Source of the DNA: CAWKDC01 sp044445605
Lineage (GTDB): Bacteria > Pseudomonadota > Gammaproteobacteria > JABCZS01
Assembly: GCA_044445605.1 (NCBI GenBank)
Contig: JBIOEA010000006.1
Location: 1 to 64,000, forward strand
Reading direction: 5' to 3'
DNA length: 64,000 nucleotides
Shown: positions 45,780 to 56,500 of the stretch, in pieces
How positions within the stretch are numbered: position 1 is the stretch's first letter
Layout of the letters: every line of letters starts with the position of its first letter
The notes under the pieces: generated by a model
The model's input: only the letters and a program-made list of their open reading frames with translations
Told to the model about the DNA's origin: nothing
Databases searched by the model: none
Translations under genes and position numbers: made by a program

Positions 45780-46986
45780 GAGACAGCTTCACCGGAACAC
45801 CTTGCACAAACTGGGTGCAAGGCAAGGCACGTTGAACTTGCTGACGATCATTCAAGGTCAACACGCCTGTTGCGCCGTCAAATGCATAACTAGGCTGAAC
45901 AGCCATGCGTTGCAACAATGGGATGATTTCATAGGCATCGACACCCATCGCATATAAACGCGTCTGTGGGCGCGGCTGTGTCGGCCACAATTGCTGCACC
46001 GTCGTGTCGGGTGTGCCGACCACGTTGTGCTGTGGCTCTTCCACTAACCAAGGAATGTCACAGAACGTCACGCCATTTAAATCTTGATCCAATTTGGGAT
46101 TTGGGCTGCCACTGTATACGCTCGCCGTGGCATAAACAGGCCAGCTTTTTGCAAAATAATAAGCAAGCATGGGCGGAATTTGCCGTGCTTCCGTGGGCAT
46201 CGCCGCCATGAATACCATGTCAACGTCATCACGCGCTTTCGCAGGGAATTGCACAGCCTGCCCCGTTCTGGCGGCGAGTTGCACAGCAGCCACTTGCGCA
46301 TCTTCAATGTGCAATGCCTTCTTCACCATCTCAGCCATGTTCTCTCTGGGTGTGAAGAAAACCACTTCAGTGATTTCCCCACCCTGCCGAACAAACGCTT
46401 GACTGAATGCATCTGCCACACGATTGCCCCACGTTCCTTGCTGAATAAACAACAATGCCTTGCGACTGCCATTTTTGTACGCACGTAAGGCCGCTTGCCT
46501 GGCTTCGTTCTCCGGCGTGAGGCCAAATTGGTAAAGTCCCGTTTCTGTAACAGTATCCAATGTGTTCAATGCCAAAATAGGCACTTGAGGATTACCCGTT
46601 TTCATCAGAATATCGAGCGCAGGCTTGGTCAAGGGCCCAACCACAAACTCAGCCCCTTGCGACAGTGCTTTTTGATACGCAGGTAGAACATCTTTATCGT
46701 TATTAGTATCGATGACCATTATTTTGGGTAGCGCTGCAGAGCGCTCTTTAGCATCTATATAGTAGGCAGCGAAAAACCCCTCTTTGACCGCAGCGCCTTG
46801 GGCACTCAATTCACCCTTGAGGGGGAGCAATAATGCGATGCTCTTGGGGTAAGACAAATGCTCAGCCGCGGTGGGGAATTCAACCTCGTGCGGGGTGGGG
46901 ACCGTTTCGCACCCCATTAACATCATTAAGAAGCATGTTGCCGTGAAGCATGGTAGAATCCGCGAACCCCAAAAAGATTTTTTCAT
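45766..46986 (-). CDS. lpoA: LpoA-like outer-membrane lipoprotein, C-terminal domain only
   Basis: LpoA is an outer-membrane lipoprotein that activates the peptidoglycan synthase PBP1a. The product has a lipoprotein signal with lipobox LMGC (C26) and a type-1 periplasmic-binding-like LppC domain (IALLLPLKGELSAQGAAVKEGF onward). At 406 residues it lacks the roughly 250-residue TPR domain found before this part in E. coli LpoA. I start at the ATG at 46986, preceded by CAGGA, because an upstream TTG would put a polar stretch before the signal peptide. It diverges from rsmI across 21 bases. Confidence 0.85.
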   Translation of the reverse strand: MKKSFWGSRILPCFTATCFLMMLMGCETVPTPHEVEFPTAAEHLSYPKSIALLLPLKGELSAQGAAVKEGFFAAYYIDAKERSAALPKIMVIDTNNDKDVLPAYQKALSQGAEFVVGPLTKPALDILMKTGNPQVPILALNTLDTVTETGLYQFGLTPENEARQAALRAYKNGSRKALLFIQQGTWGNRVADAFSQAFVRQGGEITEVVFFTPRENMAEMVKKALHIEDAQVAAVQLAARTGQAVQFPAKARDDVDMVFMAAMPTEARQIPPMLAYYFAKSWPVYATASVYSGSPNPKLDQDLNGVTFCDIPWLVEEPQHNVVGTPDTTVQQLWPTQPRPQTRLYAMGVDAYEIIPLLQRMAVQPSYAFDGATGVLTLNDRQQVQRALPCTQFVQGVPVKLSHDEE

Positions 46987-47007
46987 CGTTTTTCCTGTGA
47001 GTAGCAA

Positions 47008-47841
47008 ATGGCTGAAACTGGTACGTTATACATCGTCGCAACGCCGATTGGTAATTTAGAAGACATAACCCATCGAGCACAGCGTATTTTACACCAGGTT
47101 GATACAATTGTGGCGGAAGATACACGCCATACTGCACATTTGTTAAATCACCTAAATATCAAGCGCCCCTTGATCGCTTACCATGCGCACAATGAAAATG
47201 ATAAAACTGACTTTGTCCTGCAAATGCTCCAGGATGGCAAAGACATCGCTTTGGTCAGTGATGCCGGCACTCCGCTCATCAGCGACCCAGGGTTCCCATT
47301 GGTTCGAGCCGCTCAAGAAGCCGGTATCCCCGTTGTCCCCTTGCCAGGACCTTGTGCCTTGATCACCGCATTGTCGGTTTCCGGCCTATCCCCTCTTCCC
47401 TTCTACTTTGCCGGCTTCTTGTCCCCTAAAGCAGGCGCCCGAACCGCCGCATTGGAAGCGTTGAAGCCGTTGACAGCAACATTGATATTTTATGAAGCCC
47501 CTCATCGGTTATTAGATAGCGTGACTGCGATGGAAACCGTCTTCGGCAACCGCATGGCGTGTTTGGGGCGCGAATTGACTAAGCAGTTTGAAACGGTGAT
47601 ACGTGCGCCGTTACCAGAATTAGTAGCTCGCATTGCCGCCGACCCCAATCAACAACGCGGTGAAGCCGTTTTATTGGTCGAAGGGAATATGAACACCGAG
47701 AATACCGGGGAAGCAGACCGTATACTGGCTATCTTATTGCGCGAATTACCCTTGAAACAGGCTGTCGCACTCTGTGCGGAGATCACAGGGGAAGGGAAAA
47801 ATAGTGTGTATGAGAAGGCGTTGGTTTGTAAGGGCAGGTAA
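47008..47841 (+). CDS. rsmI: RsmI, 16S rRNA C1402 2'-O-methyltransferase
   Basis: RsmI methylates the 2'-hydroxyl of C1402 in 16S rRNA and works with RsmH on the same nucleotide. The 277 residues begin GTLYIVATPIGNLEDIT and carry AEDTRHT, LVSDAGTPLISDPG and the AdoMet-site LPGPCALITALSVSG, all family signatures of the tetrapyrrole-methylase-like fold. The gene diverges from lpoA, so each promoter must lie partly in the other gene's 5' end or in the 21-base gap. Confidence 0.95.
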   Translation: MAETGTLYIVATPIGNLEDITHRAQRILHQVDTIVAEDTRHTAHLLNHLNIKRPLIAYHAHNENDKTDFVLQMLQDGKDIALVSDAGTPLISDPGFPLVRAAQEAGIPVVPLPGPCALITALSVSGLSPLPFYFAGFLSPKAGARTAALEALKPLTATLIFYEAPHRLLDSVTAMETVFGNRMACLGRELTKQFETVIRAPLPELVARIAADPNQQRGEAVLLVEGNMNTENTGEADRILAILLRELPLKQAVALCAEITGEGKNSVYEKALVCKGR

Positions 47842-47855
47842 TTTTAAGGTATACT
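47826..47855 (+). promoter_or_regulatory. probable promoter of diaA-dolP-pyrF
   Basis: TTGTAA (47826-47831), an 18-base spacer and TATACT (47850-47855) lie at the end of rsmI and upstream of diaA, giving a leader of about 28 bases. Confidence 0.45.
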
Positions 47856-47889
47856 GTGCGCTGGCTCACAAAACCGCGGGAGAGACACA

Positions 47890-48480
47890 ATGGACATGCA
47901 TGCACGCATCCAGACTCACTTCAGAGAAAGCATACAAACTAAGATCAATGCAGCTGAAGCACTTGCTGACCCCATTTCGAATGCAGCCACGCTGATCGTC
48001 AATGCACTCTTAGAAGGCCACAAAATTTTGACATGCGGTAATGGCGGCTCCTCAGGCGATGCAACACATTTCTCCAGTGAAATGCTGAATCGTTTCGAGC
48101 GCGAACGCCCACCCTTCCCTGCGATTGCACTCACCACTGACACGGCGGCCATCACCTCCATTGCAAACGATTACCGTTATGAAGACGTTTTTTCAAAACA
48201 AATCCGGGCATTGGGCCAACCAGGCGATATCTTGATGGCCATTTCCACGAGCGGCCAATCACCGAATATCATTCGTGCCGTTGAAGCCGCTCACGCGCGT
48301 GGCATGCACGTGGTAGCACTCACCGGCAAAGACGGCGGTGCCATGGCGCCACTCATGAAAGAACATGACGTTGAAATCCGCGTTCCAGCCAACAGAACGG
48401 CCCGCATTCAAGAAACCCATCTTTTGATCATCCATTGTTTGTGTGATCTGATTGACAACAGTATATTAGGTGAATTATGA
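47890..48480 (+). CDS. diaA: DiaA-like SIS-domain protein
   Basis: DiaA is a tetrameric SIS-fold protein that binds DnaA and promotes timely replication initiation. The 196 residues equal the E. coli length. They show the SIS phosphate-binding GNGGSSGDATHFSSEM (about 50-65), STSGQSPN and the C-terminal ETHLLIIHCLCDLID helix. It is close to GmhA (sedoheptulose-7-phosphate isomerase), but the neighbours yraN, lpoA and dolP favour DiaA. Its stop overlaps the dolP start in ATGA. Confidence 0.88.
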   Translation: MDMHARIQTHFRESIQTKINAAEALADPISNAATLIVNALLEGHKILTCGNGGSSGDATHFSSEMLNRFERERPPFPAIALTTDTAAITSIANDYRYEDVFSKQIRALGQPGDILMAISTSGQSPNIIRAVEAAHARGMHVVALTGKDGGAMAPLMKEHDVEIRVPANRTARIQETHLLIIHCLCDLIDNSILGEL

Positions 48481-49061
48481 CGCGTATTACTTTTACCCTT
48501 GCTCTCGTATTAACATCCATGACCCTGCTCACAGGCTGTCTTGGCCCTGCACTCATCGCTGGTGCAGCCACCGGCGCGACGATGGCACATGACCGTCGCA
48601 CCTCGGGCACGATCATGGAAGATAAAGCGATTCAATTAAAAGCAGATCATGAGCTACGTGAAAACGTTGCCTTGAAAAAAGATGCACACATTGTCGTCAC
48701 GAGCTATAACAACAATGTCTTGATTGTTGGCCAAGTACCCTCACATGATGCCAGCAGCAAAATTGAAGCGCTTGTACAAAACATTGCTGAAGTGAAAAAG
48801 GTATACAACGAATTAGAAGTCGCCCCGCCGGTCAGCATGAAAACCATCTCCCACGATTCTTGGATAACCACAAAAATCAAATCGTCGTCCATGAACGGAA
48901 GAGCCGGTGTTGACCCGCTACGCACCAAAGTGATCACTGAAAATGGCGTTGTTTACTTAATGGGCATCGTATCGCGCGCTGAAGCCGATAATGCCACGGA
49001 ATTAGCCCGTAAAGTCGAAGGCGTGAAACGCGTCGTCCGCGTCTTTGAATACACAGATTAG
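48477..49061 (+). CDS. dolP: DolP (YraP), dual BON-domain outer-membrane lipoprotein
   Basis: DolP supports outer-membrane integrity and BAM function at division sites. The 194-residue product has a lipoprotein signal ending LLTGC (C21) and two BON domains at about 47-115 and 125-192. The second carries the hydrophobic NGVVYLMGIVSRAEAD phrase and a C-terminal GVKRVVRVFEYTD. It is translationally coupled to diaA, and pyrF follows after 11 bases. Confidence 0.94.
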   Translation: MTRITFTLALVLTSMTLLTGCLGPALIAGAATGATMAHDRRTSGTIMEDKAIQLKADHELRENVALKKDAHIVVTSYNNNVLIVGQVPSHDASSKIEALVQNIAEVKKVYNELEVAPPVSMKTISHDSWITTKIKSSSMNGRAGVDPLRTKVITENGVVYLMGIVSRAEADNATELARKVEGVKRVVRVFEYTD

Positions 49062-49072
49062 GAGCACATCCT

Positions 49073-49846
49073 GTGAATGCATTTCTTGAGAATATCCGCG
49101 CACGTCTTTCGAAAAGTGCGCTGTGCGTAGGCCTTGATCCTGAACCCAATCTTTTCCCTGATTTTATCCAGGCGCAAGATCACCCTATTTTCACGTTCAA
49201 TCAAGCCATCATTGATGCCACGCACGATTTGGTCTGCTGTTATAAACCACAAATCGCGCATTTCGCTGCTGTCGGCGCAGAAGATGAATTGGAAATGACG
49301 ATTGATTATCTGAAAGAATATTATCCTGATATCCCCATTATTTTGGATGCCAAACGTGGCGACATTGGCGCTACGGCTGAAAAATATGCCATTGAAGCGT
49401 TTGGACGTTATGGCGCGGATGCATTAACCGTCAACCCCTATTTAGGCCCAGATAGCATTGAGCCTTATTTGGATTATGATGACACAGGTGTTTTTGTCCT
49501 CTGTCATACATCCAATCCAGGTGCTGATACATTGCAAGGCTTAATCGCCAATGGTAAACCCATTTACGAGCATGTGGTCGAGATGACATTAGCGTTAGAC
49601 ACGGACACCCCGGTTGGGTTTGTTGTCGGTGGCACAGCACCCGATATCATTGCCAACGTGCGAACATTAGCGCCAGAAGCATTATTGCTGATCCCAGGTG
49701 TTGGCACTCAGGGCGGTGATTTTAAAACCTGCCGTGAAGCCGGTGGCAAGCATGCCATCATCAGCGTATCACGCGCCATTTTATACGCCTCTCAAGGTAA
49801 GGATTTTGCCAAGATGGCACGTGTTGCTGCTCAATCGTTTAAGTAG
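49073..49846 (+). CDS. pyrF: orotidine 5'-phosphate decarboxylase, type 2
   Basis: PyrF converts OMP to UMP in pyrimidine synthesis. The catalytic motif DAKRGDIG is at residues 92-99 with K94. This DAKRGDIG form, the 257-residue length and the LCVGLDPEP start fit the type 2 subfamily rather than the shorter type 1 enzyme of E. coli. The start is GTG with a GGAG site at good distance; no suitable in-frame ATG is near. Confidence 0.93.
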   Translation: MNAFLENIRARLSKSALCVGLDPEPNLFPDFIQAQDHPIFTFNQAIIDATHDLVCCYKPQIAHFAAVGAEDELEMTIDYLKEYYPDIPIILDAKRGDIGATAEKYAIEAFGRYGADALTVNPYLGPDSIEPYLDYDDTGVFVLCHTSNPGADTLQGLIANGKPIYEHVVEMTLALDTDTPVGFVVGGTAPDIIANVRTLAPEALLLIPGVGTQGGDFKTCREAGGKHAIISVSRAILYASQGKDFAKMARVAAQSFK

Positions 49847-49865
49847 TTATTATTAAGGTTGTACC

Positions 49866-52800
49866 ATGAAATCTGTTGTTGATTTACCACGCGTTCCTGT
49901 TTATGTATCACTGCCTGATGACATCAGAAGGCAAGGATCAGCGATAACCACTGCATGCATCGAACAGCTGGGTATAGGGCACCGGGACATTACCCTCTGG
50001 GTAGGTGGCGCTGATGCTTATAAATTCATCTCAAATCATTATCAACCAGAATCATTTGCGCCATTATGCATCTACATTCATATAAAAGATAATGAGGCGG
50101 CATCCATCGTTACTCGGGAACAGATATTACTTGCTGCACTTGCAAAAGAACCCAGTCTATCCAACATGCAACTCTTGTTTGAACAAAGCTATCCACTTTC
50201 AAATGGGGATTTCAAAATTGAGATGTTAACGGGCAAGGTTTTTCACCCCTTCCCGGAGGTTAAACCCACCCATAACAATACTCAACAACCACCCTACATC
50301 GATTCACGCCTATTTCTTTATAGCAACATCATTATCACGCCTTTATTAGGGCAGATTATCAATGATGCTCATCTTCTTGCATCAAACACGGCAGCTGAAA
50401 ACAATATTCCCCTTAAGACGTTATCGAATATTTTGATAGCTTATTTCATCTGGATCACGTCTGGAAAGCTTTTCCATCCCGATGTCGCCATGCTCGTTTC
50501 AAGACTATTCAATGACGCTCAATACGCGAATCTTGTCTCAGATTTAGAAAAAATACATCCATTACCTCCCTATATGACATTTTCTGACTGCATTCATCGA
50601 TTCAAAAAAGAATCACAAGACAGCATCACACTCTCACGGATAGCGCAACATCCTTTAATAGTGCATCTTGAATCAACCCGTACATCACTGGGGCAAGTTC
50701 AAGCAGAAAACAGCACGCTCAAAGAACAACTATCACATCTTTCTCAGGAAACAAATGAACTTGGCGTTGAGCTTGCATCGGTAAGGGAAAAAGAACTCAA
50801 CAGTAAAAATGAAGCCATTGCATTGATGAAAGCCGAATTTGAAAAAGAAAAAGCAGCCTTAAAAGCAACATTGGCTGCAACGCAAACCAAACTCAGCGAG
50901 GCAACCCATAAAAACAAACAGCTCACAGAAGCACAGAAAAAAGATGCTCAAGAAATTAAAAGATTAAGCGACATAAACAAAAAAAAGGAAAAAGATACAA
51001 CACACATCAACTTGAAAGAGAAGGTTGTAAAACTGGAGGCTGAGAAAGCGGCTTTGTCACAGAAAAACAATAGTCTCAATAATGAAAAAATTGCGCTTGA
51101 AAAAGATTTAGCTGAAGCAAAAGCCGCTTCTGCAAAACAAAGTGCATCTCACACCAGCACAACAGCACCGGCAATCTCGCCCGTCACAGCAATCATTGAA
51201 CAACCCAAAAAAGCATCGGCAACGGCTGATGGGATTAAACATATTTTTGCATGGTATATGCTCGAGATGCTCTCGGGCGGTGATAACCGTGCTGAGATAC
51301 CGGAGCTGACCTCCCTATTTGTTCATGACAATCAAGAAAAGCGCATTGGTCTGAAAACACATCCGAAAGCTGTTGAGCTCGCTGGGAATAAGTATCAGAC
51401 ACTAAAGCAAGCAGCCAACGCGGCACAACAACTCAAGTTGATTTACGAAACGATTCGAAAATGGAATATCGAATCCGATGAGCCCGAAACAATGGATGCG
51501 GACGTGTTCAAGCTTATCATTTCAGAAGATGCCAAAAATGATTCTCTCAGCTGTAGTCTCAATCAATTTAAAACGACAGAGCAACGAGTCAATGAATTCG
51601 CCGATCTTACGCATTACCTTCTGAATTTTGTTCAGCTGACAGATAACAATCAAACATGTATCACCAAACTCAATAAGCTCCTCAGTATACTTCGTGGAGA
51701 TGCAGAAAATGTTAAAAATCTCACACAAGCATTGATGAGCAAGTTAAACAGAATTAGCGCTATTCATCACATCCATGTCAAATATACAGAACTTATATTA
51801 CAATCAATAGATGATTATGAAATCAAGCCAGGCGTATACGGTTCAACACGCTTTCGTTTACATGTTAAATTTACTGAAAGCCGTAAAGAATTTCTTGAAA
51901 AACTGCAATCACTCGTTTGTGCTGATGGTGAATATCGCGAGGCTCAATTACGCTTTATTGAGACACTCGCTTGCATTAAAAAGACCACCAAAAGACATCT
52001 CACACCCGAAATGCTGGATGACCTTAATTTAGTATTTATCACACAACATCGATATCATTTATGCAAGCCAACCCTCGAGGCCTATTTAAATGAGCGCCGC
52101 TTTAAACCCGATGAAGCTTTTAAAAGGATGATTGCTGATCTTGTGAGAGTGTATCCGCACGAGAACCCACCCGAAATCATGTCTAGCTTTTTCATATCCT
52201 GTGGCCTATGGTCATCGGATGATCGAAATAAAAAAATCATTAAAGGTCACCCGCTGCTACGAGCATCATCCCAGCTCGTATCCGAAAACTTTATCAAAAA
52301 CTTTAATCAACCAGAAGAACCCGCTGCAAAAGCCGAAAAACTCAAAACTGCCTTTATAAATGCACGTGCCGAAATCCATAAACTATTTCCAAATGCAAAC
52401 CTTGAGACATGTGATGCGGTTTTATTAACGATCATTGATAGCGTTAAAATGCACTTTGTGGGTGAACAAGCCTCAGACCAAGCCTCATTTGTTGCGTTAA
52501 CAAAGATTCATACAGGCGTAGAAATTCTGAGAAAACAAAAAAACACCGGTGCTTCTTCCAGCTCATCGCCCCAAGAAAAATCAAACGTAAATAACGCCGA
52601 AAATGCAACATTGAAACATTTGCTGGCACTCTTTTTGGTAGAAGTTATACAACATTTATTAAATCAGGACCCGGCTTTACCTCATAAAGCATTCAGTAGC
52701 TCTGAGGGATCCGCTCAACTGAGCGAAAGACTGTCGAAGCTCACTCATCCACAGAAAACTGCGATTCAGGAACTTGCAAAACTCCTGCCTGAAAATTCAG

Positions 52801-53531
52801 ACCAGTATGTTACAAATCACACCGCGCTGCGCTTGACTTATATCCTTGTCGCTATTAGCTCGCTGAATACTGAAGATAGTGATCAATTGTTTGCAGGTCT
52901 ATCTCAACATTTGATGAGCCTAGACAATGACCGTGAAGTGAATGAGGGCATAACGATGAGTGACGAGATGGCAACGGCCAGATTTAGCACCATTCGAAAT
53001 CAATTTAAACTTATCCATCAATTTATACATGATGACAATATAACTCTTTTCTGCAATCCTGAGTCATTGCGAAAGAAATCACCTTTGGTGTCAGGTGAAA
53101 ATGGAATCCTTAAAACAAAAGCCGCTGACCTCGTATTTAAATTCATACACATCGGCGACACTCATCGATTTTTAGTCAACAATAAGTATGCCATCCTAGA
53201 AGCTTACTCATCACATGTTTTAAAGCAGAAATTCAGTGCTGCAGCAATTGATTTTTATAAAGACTATTCTAAGGTCATAAAATCAGTGCCACAAGACATG
53301 CTTGAACATGCTGAACAGTATTTCTTAAAGGACATATCAGATTACAAGGAATATATAAAACCTGCTCTAGCCACGATGAGCCAATGGAACGCATTAAAAA
53401 GCAAGCTACAAAATGAAGTCGTACACGTGCACACACAAAAGACTGACGGCCTTGTAACCTTCACAGGGCCAACCGTGAGCTCAAATGATGTCAAGCCACC
53501 ACAAAAATCCACATCATTAGGTAAAAAATAG
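49866..53531 (+). CDS. giant coiled-coil protein, smaller paralogue (unknown function)
   Basis: A 1221-residue cytoplasmic-looking protein without signal peptide or membrane segments; I do not recognise the family. Residues 1 to about 235 form a conserved N-terminal domain shared with the next gene (TGKVFHPFP, PPYIDS, YFIWI-SGK). About 255-430 is a long Glu/Lys/Ala coiled coil. Then come three mostly helical modules: A (about 447-650, ending near RISAIHHIHVKYTELI), B (about 690-850) and C (about 905-1195, with GDTHRFL and AEQYFLKDI). AAGG precedes the ATG and pyrF ends 19 bases upstream, so it is probably in the pyrF operon. Size, coiled coil and lack of bacterial homologues known to me recall Legionella/Coxiella effectors; that is inference. 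Confidence 0.85.
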   Translation: MKSVVDLPRVPVYVSLPDDIRRQGSAITTACIEQLGIGHRDITLWVGGADAYKFISNHYQPESFAPLCIYIHIKDNEAASIVTREQILLAALAKEPSLSNMQLLFEQSYPLSNGDFKIEMLTGKVFHPFPEVKPTHNNTQQPPYIDSRLFLYSNIIITPLLGQIINDAHLLASNTAAENNIPLKTLSNILIAYFIWITSGKLFHPDVAMLVSRLFNDAQYANLVSDLEKIHPLPPYMTFSDCIHRFKKESQDSITLSRIAQHPLIVHLESTRTSLGQVQAENSTLKEQLSHLSQETNELGVELASVREKELNSKNEAIALMKAEFEKEKAALKATLAATQTKLSEATHKNKQLTEAQKKDAQEIKRLSDINKKKEKDTTHINLKEKVVKLEAEKAALSQKNNSLNNEKIALEKDLAEAKAASAKQSASHTSTTAPAISPVTAIIEQPKKASATADGIKHIFAWYMLEMLSGGDNRAEIPELTSLFVHDNQEKRIGLKTHPKAVELAGNKYQTLKQAANAAQQLKLIYETIRKWNIESDEPETMDADVFKLIISEDAKNDSLSCSLNQFKTTEQRVNEFADLTHYLLNFVQLTDNNQTCITKLNKLLSILRGDAENVKNLTQALMSKLNRISAIHHIHVKYTELILQSIDDYEIKPGVYGSTRFRLHVKFTESRKEFLEKLQSLVCADGEYREAQLRFIETLACIKKTTKRHLTPEMLDDLNLVFITQHRYHLCKPTLEAYLNERRFKPDEAFKRMIADLVRVYPHENPPEIMSSFFISCGLWSSDDRNKKIIKGHPLLRASSQLVSENFIKNFNQPEEPAAKAEKLKTAFINARAEIHKLFPNANLETCDAVLLTIIDSVKMHFVGEQASDQASFVALTKIHTGVEILRKQKNTGASSSSSPQEKSNVNNAENATLKHLLALFLVEVIQHLLNQDPALPHKAFSSSEGSAQLSERLSKLTHPQKTAIQELAKLLPENSDQYVTNHTALRLTYILVAISSLNTEDSDQLFAGLSQHLMSLDNDREVNEGITMSDEMATARFSTIRNQFKLIHQFIHDDNITLFCNPESLRKKSPLVSGENGILKTKAADLVFKFIHIGDTHRFLVNNKYAILEAYSSHVLKQKFSAAAIDFYKDYSKVIKSVPQDMLEHAEQYFLKDISDYKEYIKPALATMSQWNALKSKLQNEVVHVHTQKTDGLVTFTGPTVSSNDVKPPQKSTSLGKK

Positions 53532-53549
53532 TTATCAGAGGCTGTACCC

Positions 53550-56500
53550 ATGAAATCAAATACTGAATTGCAGTTTATTGCCGCGTTACCACTTGTCCCG
53601 TTTGCCGTATTAATCTCCAGATCACTAGAAGCAACACACTACAATGAACTCTTGGCCCAATTATCAGCCGTTAGAATAGCCTGTGGAAGCCATCTTGGCA
53701 TACCTCCCCAACTTGTTACCCTCAAGATTGGTGGCATTGATGCCTACAAACTTATTACTAAAACTTATGATGCTCCCATGTGCGCCCCACTTGAAATCCA
53801 TGTTGAAGTCAGCGAACACTTATCTGAAAAATTGCTGGATAAGCAAAAGGATATCCTAGAATCTGCCTGTGCACTCAACAACAGCCTATCTAACATCAAT
53901 ATATTCTTTCAACGTATCCCCCCGATATCTAATGGTCAATTCATGATAGAGGATATTACCGGCAAAGTATTCCACCCCTTTCCGGACAAAAAGCATAACA
54001 ACAGTAACAGCAAAAAACCACCTTATATTGATTCAGGTATTTTTATTTATCAACATAAAATCATCACGCCGGGTTTGGCACAAACGATTGAAACCGCTAA
54101 TTTAGGCGTTTCCAAGAATACTGCTCCTACAAAAAATGAAGCGCTCAATGTATTGGCCTTTACCATCAAATCATATTTTATCTGGATACGATCCGGCAAA
54201 AGTTTATCTGGAGAAATGGCAGACATTTTTGTTGCATTTTGCAATGAAGAAAAATATCAAGCGCTTCGCCGTGACTTAGCAAAGGTACAAGAACTTCCTC
54301 CAGGATACACATTCGATCAATTGTTGAAGGACATCAAACTTCATCCAAAGCACGAAGAAGCTATTCTGAAATCTGCGAGAAAGCCAATTCAAGACGCACT
54401 TGACGCAACGGAAGCTGAGGCAGGGGAATTAAAAAACCAACTGCTCCAATCCCAAGAAGATCATGCGGCTACTCAGGCAGCACTTGCAAAAACCACCGCT
54501 GAACTCGAAAGGTTCAAAGGGAAAGACACATTCACCTCGCTCATGCACAACCTAACATCACAACAGCTTGCGCAAGTCGATGAACAACGAAAATCATTAA
54601 AAAATGAAAACGCGGAGCTCATTAAAGAAAAGTCTGTATTAGAGGCGAAACTACTCTCAACTGAAAAAAGTTTACAGGCATCTCAACATACCGTCGCGCG
54701 ACATGAAACCGCATCGAATACAGCGGAAGCAAGAATCGCCGAGCTCGAAGCTCAATTAGCTGCCGCCAAAAAAGCAGCTGAGACAGAAAAAGGTAAAAAC
54801 AAACACCTTGTCTCAGAAAATACTGCCTTAATAGCCAAAGCGAAGAAATCAGAGGATGAAACTAAACGCATCGCAGAAAAAAAAGATGCTGAAATCACCG
54901 CACTGACAGCAAAGATAAGAACCCTCGAATCTGGCACAGCCACTCTCTTTAAAAAAAACCATGCACTTAATCAAAAAGTCACTGCCCTCGAGAAATCCTT
55001 CACTGAATTAAACGCGCCTACCGCAAAAAAGCCTGTAACGGCCACAACAATGGATATCCCGACTCCTGCTTCTGTTCCTACGGTAACCACCCAACCCGTC
55101 ATGGAACCCGAAGCGAGCCAAACCGACATCGCAACAACTTCATCATCCATTCAACCCATTGAAACGTCCCAAGCTATTTTGCCTGAAAGCACCACTCAAC
55201 CTAAAAACAGCAAACCCGCACTGGGTACCGAAGAAATTCTCGTAGAGATTAAAAAACGGTTATCATGGTATCTTCTAAAAATGTTCTCCTCTGAGGATCC
55301 AGCGAACTTCCCCCGTTTTGAAAAAATCGTAAATGAATATTCTGAGACACCAGAAAATGAAATCCTCTCCGATTTCCAACACTCACCTATCCTTAAGAAG
55401 GCTGTCACAAATGCAAAAACAGCTCAAAATTTGGCCTCGAATTTACAAATGATATTTGCAAAAATTCGCGCCATCCCACTTAATAGCGATACAGCCATAA
55501 GCATTGAGGAACTCATGCTTGCCATAGACAACTATATAGACTCCGCTTTTTGCGCCACCAACACATTCAAATCAACAGCTGAACGAATGGGTGATTTCGG
55601 CACTACGTTGCTTTTAATGCTCGATTTCTTAAGGCACACTCAAAATAATGCACAAACCATCACCATCATCGAAATGTTTACCCATTTTTTACGCAGCGAA
55701 AAATCTGATGACATTGCTTCCAAAGATGCGATTCTTGCAAAATTAGACAGAATTAGCAGCATTCATCATCATCTTCTTAAGCATCAAACACTCATCAGTA
55801 GAGCGCGCGCTTTATTCAGCAAGTTCCTTGAGGATCCTCAAACAGAGATTGACCCACACCTATTGGAACTCCCTCTTGACTTCGTTGATTTTCACGAAAA
55901 ACTTCGCCACTATAACGATGACGAATTTGTATTGTCGAAAAAACGCTTTTGCCAAACACTTGCCATGCCATCCTCCAAACAAACGGCGAATATTTCGACA
56001 GAACAGCTTGATAATATCTTGATGATATTTAAACAGAAATATCGATTTCACGTAGTAAAAGAGACATGTTTTCCATTCATCCAAACATACTTTGAAACCA
56101 TTGCAAAAAAACCAAAAAACAAACTGGCAAGCAAGAAATTTCTCGAAAAAGTTTGCACGACTACTTACGTCGCAATGATCGACGCGCTTAAAGCAACATT
56201 TCCGGATCAACCGCCCACCATCATCTTTGAAAATTACATGTATGCTCTGTCACGATGGTCGGCTGTCAGTACTAACCCGAAAATCCATCACGATTCCCCT
56301 CTGTTTCGTGAGATCACCATTTTACTATCGGAAGATTTCATTAACAATCTGAAAAAAACAAAAACGCCTAAGGAGCAAACTGATACAGTATATGCTGGCA
56401 TTAGCCTGGCGTTAGTTGAATTCACTGAACGAAAAATATTTGATATCCCTCAACGTGAACAGCTAGTTTGTTTGGCGCACATCCTCGCTCACATCGATGT

